Assembly (NCBI RefSeq): GCF_029910095.1 | Contig: NZ_CP094526.1 | Location: 4,030,001 to 4,094,000, forward strand | From: Bradyrhizobium sp. ISRA464 | GTDB taxonomy: Bacteria > Pseudomonadota > Alphaproteobacteria > Rhizobiales > Xanthobacteraceae | Direction: 5' to 3' | Length of the DNA: 64,000 bases | In this document: positions 57,028 to 64,000 of the stretch, in pieces | How positions within the stretch are numbered: position 1 is the stretch's first letter | Layout: every line of letters begins with the position of its first letter | Position numbers and translations under genes: made by a program | The notes under the pieces: model-generated | What the model was told of the DNA's origin: nothing | What the model saw: the letters and a program-made list of their open reading frames with translations, nothing else | Databases searched by the model: none

Positions 57028-58161
57028 ATGAGTCTTCCCAATCATTTCGAGCTTCTCGCAACCGACGGCGCGGCCCGCACCGGGCACCTGACCACGCCTC
57101 ACGGGGGTGTGCGGACGCCGGCCTTCATGCCGGTCGGCACCGCCGGCGCCATGAAGGGCATGCATTGGCGCGAGGTACGCGAGGCTGGCGCCGACATCGT
57201 GCTTGGCAACACCTATCATCTGATGCTGCGGCCGGGGGCCGAGCGGGTCGCGGTCCTCGGCGGCCTGCAGCGGTTCACCGGCTGGGGCGGCCCGATGCTG
57301 ACGGATTCCGGCGGCTTCCAGGTCATGTCGCTGTCGGAGCTGCGCAAGGTGACCGAGAACGCCGTCACGTTCCGCTCACATATCGACGGCACCAAGGTCG
57401 AACTGTCGCCGGAGCGATCGATCGAGGTGCAGCGATTGCTCGGGTCCGACATTGCGATGCAGATGGACGAATGCGTCCGGCTGCCGGCCGAGCGCGCCGA
57501 CATCGAGCGGGCGATGCAATTGTCGCTGCGCTGGGCCGAGCGCTCCAAACGCGCTTTTGAATCCGCGCCTGACGGCTACATGCTGTTCGGCATCGTCCAG
57601 GGCGGCGACGTCCCGGCGCTGCGCCACGCCAGCGCGCGCGGGCTGGCCGAGGTCGGCTTTCACGGTTACGCGATCGGCGGGCTGGCGGTCGGCGAGCCGC
57701 AGGACGTGATGCTGTCGATGATCGAGGAGACCGCGCCGGCCCTGCCGGCCCATCGGCCGCGCTATCTAATGGGCGTCGGCACGCCCGAGGACATGCTGGA
57801 AGCGGTAGCACGCGGCGTCGACATGTTCGATTGCGTGATGCCGACCCGGAACGGACGCCATGGCATGGCGTTCACTCGGTTCGGCCAGATCAATCTGCGC
57901 AACGCCCGTCACATCGACGATCCACGCCCGCTGGACGAGGAGAGCCCGTGGCCGGCGGCGCGCAAATGTTCGCGCGCCTATCTGCATCATCTGGTGCGCT
58001 CGGGCGAAACGCTTGGGGCAATGCTACTGTCCGAAATCAACGTCGCCTATTACCAGCAATTGATGCAGGGCATTCGCGAGGCGATCGCCAGCGGCACGTT
58101 CGAGCAGTTCAGAAACCAGACGCGCGCCGGATGGGCGCGCGGGGACATCACACCGAGGTGA
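57028..58161 (+). CDS. tgt: tRNA-guanine transglycosylase
   Basis: A 377-residue enzyme that swaps guanine 34 for preQ1 in queuosine tRNAs. Motifs: [37 protein letters not shown] with a catalytic Asp, GGLAVGE, and [14 protein letters not shown] with the second Asp. The zinc region of most homologues, CxCxxC before SRAYLHH, is changed: here [11 protein letters not shown]314 is followed by SRAYLHH, so only one Cys remains beside the His pair. The start at 57028 (MSLPNHF) fits homologues although the ribosome site is weak. queA lies 5.4 kb upstream rather than next door. Confidence 0.95.
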   Translation: MSLPNHFELLATDGAARTGHLTTPHGGVRTPAFMPVGTAGAMKGMHWREVREAGADIVLGNTYHLMLRPGAERVAVLGGLQRFTGWGGPMLTDSGGFQVMSLSELRKVTENAVTFRSHIDGTKVELSPERSIEVQRLLGSDIAMQMDECVRLPAERADIERAMQLSLRWAERSKRAFESAPDGYMLFGIVQGGDVPALRHASARGLAEVGFHGYAIGGLAVGEPQDVMLSMIEETAPALPAHRPRYLMGVGTPEDMLEAVARGVDMFDCVMPTRNGRHGMAFTRFGQINLRNARHIDDPRPLDEESPWPAARKCSRAYLHHLVRSGETLGAMLLSEINVAYYQQLMQGIREAIASGTFEQFRNQTRAGWARGDITPR

Positions 58162-58167
58162 GCTTGG

Positions 58168-58383
58168 TCAGTTGCAGACGATCGGCTTCACCAAGTGTTT
58201 GGTCACGAACCCGTAACCGCAGGTGTCGCAGGTCCAGAGATAGCTGATCAGATTCTCATGGAGGTAGGCGGACGCTTCCGCCGCGACCATGGAGTCGGCG
58301 CACACCGGGCAGGTTGGCAGATCGTTGCCGCGCGGATCTGGCTTAGACGCGACGGTCGACAGGATTTCAGCAAGCGCTGGCAT
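58168..58383 (-). CDS. Small zinc-ribbon-type protein
   Basis: A 71-residue protein with two Cys pairs, CPVCADS and CDTCGYG, about 25 residues apart, which is a zinc-ribbon arrangement. It begins MPALAEILSTVASKP. A strong ribosome site (AAAGGAGG) lies 5 bases before the ATG. The C-terminus KHLVKPIVCN carries a fifth Cys. The function is unknown; it could be a small regulator. A 21-bp tandem repeat lies 94 bases upstream. Confidence 0.75.
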   Translation of the reverse strand: MPALAEILSTVASKPDPRGNDLPTCPVCADSMVAAEASAYLHENLISYLWTCDTCGYGFVTKHLVKPIVCN

Positions 58384-58476
58384 CGTGACCTCCTTTGCGT
58401 TCTGAGCTTCGGTGACGAAAGTATATAGCCCGATTTGTTTGACCTTGTCGCAACACAAATGCGTTGGTTTTACGTT

Positions 58477-58518
58477 ATTTGAGCAGGCTCTGATTTTATT
58501 TGAGCAGGCTCTGATTTT
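58477..58518. repeat. 21-bp direct tandem repeat
   Basis: Two exact copies of a 21-base unit (ATTTGAGCAGGCTCTGATTT plus T) stand head to tail at 58477-58497 and 58498-58518. Each includes GAGC-AGG-CTC-like dyad symmetry. They lie between the divergent zinc-ribbon and cysK starts and could be paired regulator sites. Confidence 0.8.
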
Positions 58519-58631
58519 GCGATGCAACGAATTCCCGATGAGCCGGTTTCTGCCTTGCGCGTCATACCGCGCCGCATCTAATGAAATGAAGACCGCATCT
58601 CCCCAGCGCATCTGGCCACAGGAGCCGCTTG

Positions 58632-59606
58632 ATGGACGCATCGTCGACAACGAGTGCAGTGCAACCCGGACGCGGCCGCGTCTATGACTCCATCGTCGAC
58701 GCGATCGGCGATACGCCGATCGTCCGGCTGCGCAGGTTGCCGCAGGCCAGCGGTGTCAACGCGACGATCCTCGCCAAGCTGGAATACTTCAACCCTGCGG
58801 CCAGCGTGAAGGATCGCATCGGCGCCGCGATGATCGTTGCGATGGAGAAGGCCGGCATCATCAATCCCGATACCGTGCTGATCGAGCCAACGTCGGGCAA
58901 CACCGGAATTGCGCTGGCCTATGTCGCGGCATCACGCGGGTACCGGCTCAAGCTGGTGATGCCGGAATCGATGTCGATCGAGCGGCGGCGCATGCTGGCG
59001 TTCCTTGGCGCCGAGATCGTGCTCACGCCGGCGTCGCAGGGCATGAAGGGGTCGATCGCGACCGCGGAAGAGCTGGTGCGCACGACGCCGAACGCGGTGA
59101 TGCCACAGCAGTTCAAGAACCTCGCCAATCCCGAAATCCATCGCCGCACCACCGCCGAGGAGATCTGGAACGACACCGGCGGCAACATCGACTACTTCGT
59201 GGCCGGCGTCGGCACCGGCGGCACCATCACCGGGGTCGGGCAGGTGCTCAAGCCCCGCAAGCCGTCGCTGCGGATCGTCGCGGTGGAGCCCGAGGAAAGC
59301 CCGGTGCTGTCTGGCGGCCAGCACACGCCGCACAAGATCCAGGGCATCGGCGCGGGCTTCATCCCTGATATCCTCGACCGTTCGGTGATCGACGAGATCG
59401 TCAAGGTCAACAGCGCGACCGCCATCGAGACCTCGCGGGCGCTGGCGCGCAACGAAGGGATTCCCGGCGGCATTTCATCGGGCGCCGCGATTGCCGCAGC
59501 CTTGCAGATCGGCAAGCGGCCGGAGGCGGCGGGCAAGACCATCCTGGCGATTGTGCCCTCGTTCTCGGAGCGCTATCTGTCAACTGTGCTGGTTGAAGGA
59601 ATCTGA
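58632..59606 (+). CDS. cysK: Cysteine synthase (O-acetylserine sulfhydrylase)
   Basis: A 324-residue PLP enzyme that makes cysteine from O-acetylserine and sulfide. The PLP Lys is in [11 protein letters not shown] (about residue 56); the substrate loop is [12 protein letters not shown]; the phosphate loop is [11 protein letters not shown]. The Ser-rich end SGGAIxx is [16 protein letters not shown] precedes the ATG at 58632; a TTG three bases earlier is in frame but unlikely. A BrnA-like gene follows after 3 bases. Confidence 0.94.
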   Translation: MDASSTTSAVQPGRGRVYDSIVDAIGDTPIVRLRRLPQASGVNATILAKLEYFNPAASVKDRIGAAMIVAMEKAGIINPDTVLIEPTSGNTGIALAYVAASRGYRLKLVMPESMSIERRRMLAFLGAEIVLTPASQGMKGSIATAEELVRTTPNAVMPQQFKNLANPEIHRRTTAEEIWNDTGGNIDYFVAGVGTGGTITGVGQVLKPRKPSLRIVAVEPEESPVLSGGQHTPHKIQGIGAGFIPDILDRSVIDEIVKVNSATAIETSRALARNEGIPGGISSGAAIAAALQIGKRPEAAGKTILAIVPSFSERYLSTVLVEGI

Positions 59607-59609
59607 GAC

Positions 59610-59849
59610 ATGGCCGATCAGCCCCGGAGACCGCGAACCCTGAGCGACGCCCGCAGCGAGGCCGAGGCGGCCTTCAAGCGCGCCACCACCAAGGTCGCGG
59701 AAGCGCCGCCGAAGGCTGCGGCTATCCCCGGTGTCCGGGAGCAGGTCACGCTGCGGATCGACCAGGACGTGCTGCAGTATTTCCAGGAGGGCGGCCCCGG
59801 CTGGCAGGACCGCATCAATGCGGCGCTGCGCAAGGCCGCTGGGAAATAG
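59610..59849 (+). CDS. BrnA-type antitoxin-like protein, no toxin adjacent
   Basis: A 79-residue protein. The C-terminal part VTLRIDQDVLQYFQEGGPGWQDRINAALRKAA (in pieces: VTLRIDQDVLQYF, GPGWQDRINAALR) is the ribbon-helix-helix of BrnA antitoxins. The N-terminal half is basic and disordered. BrnA usually follows the toxin gene brnT in one operon; no BrnT-like frame is adjacent here. It instead sits 3 bases after cysK and may be co-transcribed with it, perhaps as a regulator of its own or another promoter. Confidence 0.78.
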   Translation: MADQPRRPRTLSDARSEAEAAFKRATTKVAEAPPKAAAIPGVREQVTLRIDQDVLQYFQEGGPGWQDRINAALRKAAGK

Positions 59850-59879
59850 CGCTTCAGCGAGACCTCGCCGAGGACGAAG

Positions 59880-60758
59880 TCACGCTCTGGCGCGCGCCGC
59901 AACCGGCGTGCTCGGTTTCAGGTTCAAGAGATTGCCGGCCAGGATCATGGCCGCGCCAAGTACCGTGAAGGCATCGAGCCGCTCCGCGTAGAGCAGCCAG
60001 CCAAGGATCGCCGTAAGCGGCACGCGCAGGAAATCCATCGGGATCACGACCGTGGCGTCGGCATGCAGCAGCGCGCGAGCCATGCAGTAATGCGAGAACG
60101 TGCCGCCGAACGCGATCACGGCGAGCCAGCCCCAGGCGTGGAGCGGCGGCCATGTCCAGACATAAAGCGCGGGCAGGAGGCTCGCGGCCGACTGCACCAC
60201 CAGCATCCAGAAGATGATCGCCAGTGTCTGTTCGGTTCGCGTCAGCGACTTCACGACCGTGACCGAGACACCGAAGCCGACGGCCGCGGCGAGCGCGATC
60301 ATCTGGCCCGGATTGATCTCGCCGGTCGCCGGCCGCACGATCACGAACACGCCGATCAGGCCAAGCGCGATCGCGATCATCTTCCAGACCGTCATCCGCT
60401 CGCCGAGAAAACTCGCCGCGAGGATCGCAGTCCAGATCGGCATGGTGAACTCGATGGCGACCACCTGGCCGATCGGGATCAAGGTCAGCGCATAGAACCA
60501 GCCGAGTTGCGCACCGAAATGGATCAGGTTGCGTCCGATATGCACGTGGAGGCGCGCCGTCTTCACGATCGCGAAGCCGCCGTTCATCCGGATCAGCGGA
60601 TAGAGCATCACGAAGCCGAGCACGCCGCGCACGCACATCAGCTGAAATACGCTCACATCGCGCGTCGCCTCGCGGCCGGCGACTGCAACAATCAGCATCA
60701 GCGCGAGCCAGCCGGACATCCACAGCGCGGCGCGGGTCTTTGAGGGTGTGCGGTCCAT
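59880..60758 (-). CDS. DMT-superfamily (EamA) transporter
   Basis: A 292-residue inner-membrane exporter with ten predicted helices in two EamA repeats (for example VRGVLGFVMLYPLIRM, FTMPIWTAILAASFLGERMTVWK and PMDFLRVPLTAILGWLLYAERLD). The ExxxP/ GER(M) motif FLGERMT is typical of DMT proteins. The start at 60758 (MDRTPSKTR) follows no strong ribosome site. Substrate unknown. It converges on the BrnA gene. Confidence 0.88.
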   Translation of the reverse strand: MDRTPSKTRAALWMSGWLALMLIVAVAGREATRDVSVFQLMCVRGVLGFVMLYPLIRMNGGFAIVKTARLHVHIGRNLIHFGAQLGWFYALTLIPIGQVVAIEFTMPIWTAILAASFLGERMTVWKMIAIALGLIGVFVIVRPATGEINPGQMIALAAAVGFGVSVTVVKSLTRTEQTLAIIFWMLVVQSAASLLPALYVWTWPPLHAWGWLAVIAFGGTFSHYCMARALLHADATVVIPMDFLRVPLTAILGWLLYAERLDAFTVLGAAMILAGNLLNLKPSTPVAARARA

Positions 60759-60899
60759 GGCGGGGAAACGAGGCGGGGACGGTCCGCCGGTATCGGCGAG
60801 ATGAACCGGATTTGCAACGCGCAATTCTGCCGATCGAGTGATGCGCCGTCCATGCGATCGGTGCTAAGCAACGGCTGGAATAATCAGGAGGATCTGCTC

Positions 60900-61298
60900 A
60901 TGCGTGTCTTGCAACCGGCCGAATGGTCGAAACCCCGCGGCTTCTCGCACGGCGTCGCCTTCGACAGCCCGGGCAAATGGATCGTTCTGGCCGGCCAGAC
61001 CGGAGGCGACGAAAAGGGCGAATACCAGCCCGACATGGCCGCCCAGGTCGGCACCGCGCTGAAGCGTATCGTCAAGCTCCTGAACGAAGCGGGCGCCGGA
61101 CCCGAGCACATCGTCCGGCTGACGTGGTACCTGACCAGCCGCAGCGAATACGAGGCCGCTGGCGCGGGCATCGGCGCGGCGTGGAGGGAGACCCTCGGGC
61201 GCAATTTCCCGCCCTCGACACTGCTCTACATCGACGGGCTGGTCGATCAGCGCGCCAAGGTTGAGATCGAAGTCACCGCGTTCGTGCCCGCCGCATAG
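60900..61298 (+). CDS. RidA (YjgF/YER057c/UK114) family protein
   Basis: A 132-residue protein. The pattern GFSHGVAFDSPGKWIVLAGQTG, then AQVGTALKRIVKLLNEAGAGPEHIVRLTWYLT and PPSTLLYIDGLVDQRAKVEIEVTAF is the RidA-like fold. The Arg that binds 2-imino acids in RidA is in a different context here (AGLVD region), so it may be a RidA subfamily with another activity. AGGAGG precedes the ATG at 60900. Confidence 0.88.
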   Translation: MRVLQPAEWSKPRGFSHGVAFDSPGKWIVLAGQTGGDEKGEYQPDMAAQVGTALKRIVKLLNEAGAGPEHIVRLTWYLTSRSEYEAAGAGIGAAWRETLGRNFPPSTLLYIDGLVDQRAKVEIEVTAFVPAA

Positions 61299-61309
61299 GA
61301 TCTGTCACC

Positions 61310-61510
61310 ATGAACAATCTCAGAAAGGCACCTGACTTTCTCTCGGGGTTCGCGACCGGCTGGCCGGAACAGCAGCCCGACATCATGGTGATCTCGATGA
61401 CGACGGACAAGGGCGTGCACGATTTCGCCGTGAACAAGGAGCAGGCGCTACTGATCGCTCGCACCATCCAGCAGACCGCCGAGAAACTCGCCACGCCGCC
61501 CACGGCATAA
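61310..61510 (+). CDS. Small conserved-looking hypothetical protein
   Basis: A 66-residue protein beginning MNNLRKAPDFLSGFATGWPE. A beta strand (DIMVISMTTDKGVHDFAVNK) and a helix (EQALLIARTIQQTAEKLA) are predicted. I do not recognise a family. It follows the RidA-like gene after 11 bases and precedes a strong terminator, so it is probably the last gene of that transcript. Confidence 0.7.
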   Translation: MNNLRKAPDFLSGFATGWPEQQPDIMVISMTTDKGVHDFAVNKEQALLIARTIQQTAEKLATPPTA

Positions 61511-61523
61511 CCCTCGGCGCAGC

Positions 61524-61559
61524 AAAAAGCCCTCGGGGGATGACCCCGAGGGCTTTTTT
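61524..61559 (+). terminator. Strong bidirectional intrinsic terminator
   Basis: A 15-bp stem AAAAAGCCCTCGGGG/CCCCGAGGGCTTTTT (61524-61538 with 61544-61558), loop GATGA, then a T-run. It separates convergent genes. Confidence 0.95.
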
Positions 61560-61573
61560 GTCGGCGTATCGTT

Positions 61574-62128
61574 TTACCGTACCAGCGCGATGTTGGCGCC
61601 GCGGAACTGGTTGTCTGCCCTGATCGCAACCGCCTGGCGGTTGCCGGTCGTGCGCATCGAGATGTCGGCATTGAAGCCGGGTGCACTGGCAATGACCTGG
61701 AAGTTTCCACCGCCGCCGCGACCCTGCAAGTTGCCGGTGACATTGCGGCTGGATTCGTTCCAGGTGCCGGTGACCGCGCTGCCCTCGGCCTGCACATTGG
61801 CCGCCAGGTTGAACTTGTACGCATCGCTGGCGCAGGTCAGGCTCATGGCCATCCGGGGGCCGGAGACGTGATAGGTCGCGCGACAGCGAATGCGCTCGCT
61901 GGAACCGTCGTCCAGCGTGACGGAGCCGCTGCCGGACCAAGTGCCGGCCATGCCGGCGAACGGGCTGGACTGGGCATGCCCGGCCGAGCTCGCCATGGCC
62001 GTCACGAAAAACGCGACGGCTGCGAATGCAGGCCGTCGCGCCTTGGCAAAAGATCCTGACGCGCTGCCGATCTTACTGACGGGACGCTTCCCATCGGCCG
62101 CTGCACGGTACGCCGGCTGATGCCCCAT
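61574..62128 (-). CDS. Exported beta-rich protein of unknown function
   Basis: A 184-residue protein. After a basic N-region (KARRPAFAAVAFFVTAMASS) a signal peptide ends near GHAQ. The mature part (FAGMAGTWSGSGSVTLDDGS, YHVSGPRMAMSLTCASD, GTWNESSRNVTGNLQGR) is a series of short strands like small lipocalin-type rhizobial exported proteins. GGGGAAG precedes the ATG at 62128, but an earlier start at 62155 is possible. It overlaps the upstream gene by 56 bases in another frame. Confidence 0.68.
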   Translation of the reverse strand: MGHQPAYRAAADGKRPVSKIGSASGSFAKARRPAFAAVAFFVTAMASSAGHAQSSPFAGMAGTWSGSGSVTLDDGSSERIRCRATYHVSGPRMAMSLTCASDAYKFNLAANVQAEGSAVTGTWNESSRNVTGNLQGRGGGGNFQVIASAPGFNADISMRTTGNRQAVAIRADNQFRGANIALVR

Positions 62129-62432
62129 TCCACTTCCCCGATCCGGAGTTGCCATTGAGTTGACCGTTCGCATATGCACCATTGATCGAGACTCGCACAA
62201 GTCCCCCGCTGCCCACGGTTCCCGAGATCGCCGCCCCCGGTGCCGAGATCTTTCCGTCAGTGACGGTCAGGGTCGAACTGGTCGACGGCTCGCAACTGCC
62301 GGTCTTGGTCACGACTGTGACATTCCAAAGGCCGTCATAGGGCTGCTGGGCGGAAACGGGAGCCGCCGCGACAATGGCTGCGGAGGCGAAGGCGGACGCA
62401 ACAAGCAGGTCCCGAATGCGGGTCGAACGCAT
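62073..62432 (-). CDS. Small exported protein, unknown function
   Basis: A 119-residue protein. The signal peptide (VASAFASAAIVAAAPVSAQQ) is clear. The mature region YDGLWNVTVVTKTGSCEPS, then TVTDGKISAPGAAISGTVGSGG, then SGSGKWNGASAGVPCSGRWEA, is beta-rich with two Cys residues. AGGGA precedes the ATG. The pattern DGLWNV...GTVGSGG resembles short rhizobial exported proteins but no function is known. Its 3' end overlaps the next gene's start. Confidence 0.75.
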   Translation of the reverse strand: MRSTRIRDLLVASAFASAAIVAAAPVSAQQPYDGLWNVTVVTKTGSCEPSTSSTLTVTDGKISAPGAAISGTVGSGGLVRVSINGAYANGQLNGNSGSGKWNGASAGVPCSGRWEASRQ

Positions 62433-62614
62433 GTATCAAATCCCTGTCATTTGATGAGATGGCGCGGCTTATCCGGGCATAATGTGACGAAAATTTGCTG
62501 CGTCGCAAGCATCCCGGAAAGTTCCTGTGAACTCAAACACATCATAGTGAACTGGGATGGTGAATTCGGTTCGATCCGGACCACACGATCAGGGGCACAA
62601 GGTGTTTTGATACC

Positions 62615-63214
62615 TTAGTGCTTGCTGCCGGGCAGGCTAGGCGCCTTGGTTGCAAACTGCTCGTCCTGCGGCTTGGCAGGCAACTCCTTGTAGGTCTTGG
62701 CATAATCGATGACTTCGCCGAGTAGCCGCAGGCCGAGCGGCACAAGCGCGCGCTCCCACAGTTCGCGTGCGGTCTCGCCCTTCTTGACGAACACCCAGTC
62801 CTGAGCCGCGATCGCGCCGGCGTCCATGCGGTCGGCGAGGTGATAGATGCTGCCGCCGGCAATCGGATCGCCTTCCTTGATGGTCCATTCCACGGCGGCA
62901 ATACCGCGGTGCCGGGGCAGCAGCGACGGGTGGTAACCGATGCCGCCGAGCCTCGCTTCCGCCAGTGCCTCCTTGCTGACGCGAGCGTGACTATGGGCCG
63001 TCACGATCAGGTCGGTACCGGGTGCGATCTCGGACGCGGTCACCAGCTTGGGATGGGCCTGTACGACGACGTCGATGCCGGCCGCCCTGGCTGCGGCCGC
63101 CAGCCGGTCCTCACCGTCATGGACGACAACCCTGACGATCGTGACGCCGTGTTCGCGCAGCATGTTCAGGGTCGTCACGCCGAAATGGCGGGAGCCGACA
63201 AGGGTAATGCGCAT
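62615..63214 (-). CDS. Formyltransferase-family protein
   Basis: A 199-residue protein of the methionyl-tRNA/GAR formyltransferase fold. The active-site strand GIGYHPSLLPRHRG contains the His, followed by WTIKEGDPIAGGSIYHLADRMDAGAI (with the catalytic Asp). The Asn usually before the His (N-x-H) is not in the expected place. It is shorter than Fmt and lacks the C-terminal tRNA-binding domain; so it is more like PurN- or WbkC-type enzymes. The substrate is unknown. Confidence 0.85.
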   Translation of the reverse strand: MRITLVGSRHFGVTTLNMLREHGVTIVRVVVHDGEDRLAAAARAAGIDVVVQAHPKLVTASEIAPGTDLIVTAHSHARVSKEALAEARLGGIGYHPSLLPRHRGIAAVEWTIKEGDPIAGGSIYHLADRMDAGAIAAQDWVFVKKGETARELWERALVPLGLRLLGEVIDYAKTYKELPAKPQDEQFATKAPSLPGSKH

Positions 63215-63318
63215 GGGATCAATTCCGTGGGTTCACTCGGACCGCTATGCCGATAGCACAGCATGGCTGCCCTTTTCGCTTTCCTGCCGGTTATCAACAG
63301 GGCGGACGGGGAGCAATG

Positions 63319-63999
63319 TCAGGCCGGACGCTGGCGGCTCGCCAAGACCTTGTCGATGCGCCGGCCGTCGAGGTCGATGACCTCGAACTCCCAGCCCTGC
63401 GCGGCGACCCTGGCGCCGACCTCGGGGATCGCTCCGAATGCATGCAGCAGGAAACCTGCAGCCGTCTGGTAGGGCCGCGGCGAGGGCAGCGCGATGCCGA
63501 GCAGCTCGGCGAATTCGAGCGCGGGCATCCAGCCCGAAATCAGGTAGGAGCCGTCGCCGCGCCTGACAAAGGCCGGTTCGGCCGGGCCCTCCTCGGTGTG
63601 GAAGGCGCCGACGATGGCCTCGAGAATATCGAAGCTGGTGACGACACCCTGGAAGGTGCCGTACTCGTCATGCACGAGGCCGATATGCACGGCGGAGTCG
63701 CGCAGGATCGCGACCACGTCGCGCGCGTCGACGGTCTCCGGGATGATCGGAGCATCGCGCGTCAGCGCGCGGATGTCGGGCGAGCGGCCGTCGAGATAGA
63801 CGTCGAGCACCTCCTTGGCCTGCACGATGCCGAGCGCATGGTCGCGATTGCCGTCGAACACCACACAGCGCGAGTGCGTGCTCTGCTGCAGGGCCGCCAG
63901 GATGTCGGATGCGGGGTCGGACAGGTCGACCAAGCTGACCTCGTGGCGCGGCGTCATCACGGCGCCGACCGGAAGATCGCCGAGCCGCATGACGCCTGC
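63319..63999 (-). CDS. CBS-pair/CorC_HlyC protein (hemolysin family), C-terminal part
   Basis: The 3' portion of a membrane-associated CNNM/CorC-type protein, open to the window edge. The CBS pair starts near MRLGDLPVGAVMTPRHEV, with a second CBS at TVDARDVVAILRDSAVHIGLVHDEYGTFQGVV (shown partly). The CorC_HlyC domain follows (GSYLISGWMPALEFAELLGI, PYQTAAGFLLHAFGAIPEVG, GWEFEVIDLDGRRIDKVLA). Such proteins carry magnesium or cobalt or regulate efflux. The membrane part lies outside the window. The frame reads through the Met at 63990 to the window end. Confidence 0.88.
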   Translation of the reverse strand, partial: AGVMRLGDLPVGAVMTPRHEVSLVDLSDPASDILAALQQSTHSRCVVFDGNRDHALGIVQAKEVLDVYLDGRSPDIRALTRDAPIIPETVDARDVVAILRDSAVHIGLVHDEYGTFQGVVTSFDILEAIVGAFHTEEGPAEPAFVRRGDGSYLISGWMPALEFAELLGIALPSPRPYQTAAGFLLHAFGAIPEVGARVAAQGWEFEVIDLDGRRIDKVLASRQRPA

Positions 64000-64000
64000 G

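Noticed and set aside
58412..58687. Forward frame through the 21-bp repeats into cysK as a possible Cys leader peptide
   Set aside because: Although it has a few Cys codons, no terminator lies before cysK, it overlaps the cysK start, and no competing hairpins were found.

Overview
The window is high-GC chromosomal DNA from an alphaproteobacterium, most likely Bradyrhizobium or a close relative in the Nitrobacteraceae. The pointers are the block surE-pcm-LysM/LytM lipoprotein-AAA ATPase-yajC-secD-secF, a DUF1127 micro-protein, trmFO, small porins whose mature N-terminus reads AADLAARPYTKAPPP, GAAC-N7-GAAC (LexA-type) boxes at uvrA and ssb, and many rhizobial-style intergenic palindromes. No rRNA, tRNA, CRISPR array, prophage or replication origin was seen; the only mobile element is one intact IS1182-family insertion.

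Layout. 0-12 kb: 3' end of surE, a lone receiver protein (reverse), pcm, an NlpD/DipM-like lipoprotein, a large porin (reverse), a cysteine-cluster protein and AAA ATPase (reverse), then yajC-secD-secF and two proteins related to complex I assembly factors. 12-23 kb: a kinase-like/ANL fusion with trmFO, DUF1127, a lytic transglycosylase, several DUF proteins, an FAH-family hydrolase with an out-of-frame Tat leader, and an acyl-CoA ligase with a PPC-domain protein. 23-30 kb: the IS element inside repeats, an AAA ATPase with a frameshifted tail, a PRC-barrel protein, a nucleoside hydrolase and a START-like/beta-propeller pair. 30-41 kb: an orphan barstar homologue, uvrA, an array of small outer-membrane beta-barrel genes with one relic copy, ssb and gyrA. 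41-48 kb: a four-gene operon (acyltransferase, FtsX-type permease, ABC ATPase, esterase) and kup. 48-58 kb: coaD, two cyclophilins, queA, a Gly/His-rich secreted protein, asd, a PepSY protein, a TetR regulator, a frameshifted patatin lipoprotein and tgt. 58-64 kb: a zinc-ribbon protein, cysK, an orphan BrnA, a DMT transporter, a RidA-like protein, two small secreted proteins, a formyltransferase and the 3' end of a CBS/CorC protein.

The most interesting signal is the leader of asd (about 53.66-53.83 kb, reverse strand). A good sigma-70-type promoter is placed so that transcription should begin at or next to the ATG of a 23-codon ORF. Its first 13 codons hold six Thr, three Lys and one Ile, all end products of the Asd pathway. 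Mutually exclusive pairings, a terminator with six U residues, and the asd Shine-Dalgarno follow. This has the architecture of a leaderless-peptide transcription attenuator, comparable to rhizobial trpL. I know of no description of one for asd, and I could not search for one.

Other notable items: a hairpin over the porin Shine-Dalgarno; a 641-bp almost identical tract shared by two porin paralogues; two matching palindromic operators, one over the PepSY promoter and one in the patatin/tgt intergenic region; and three frameshifted reading frames (FAH leader, AAA ATPase tail, patatin) that may be real decay or sequence errors.
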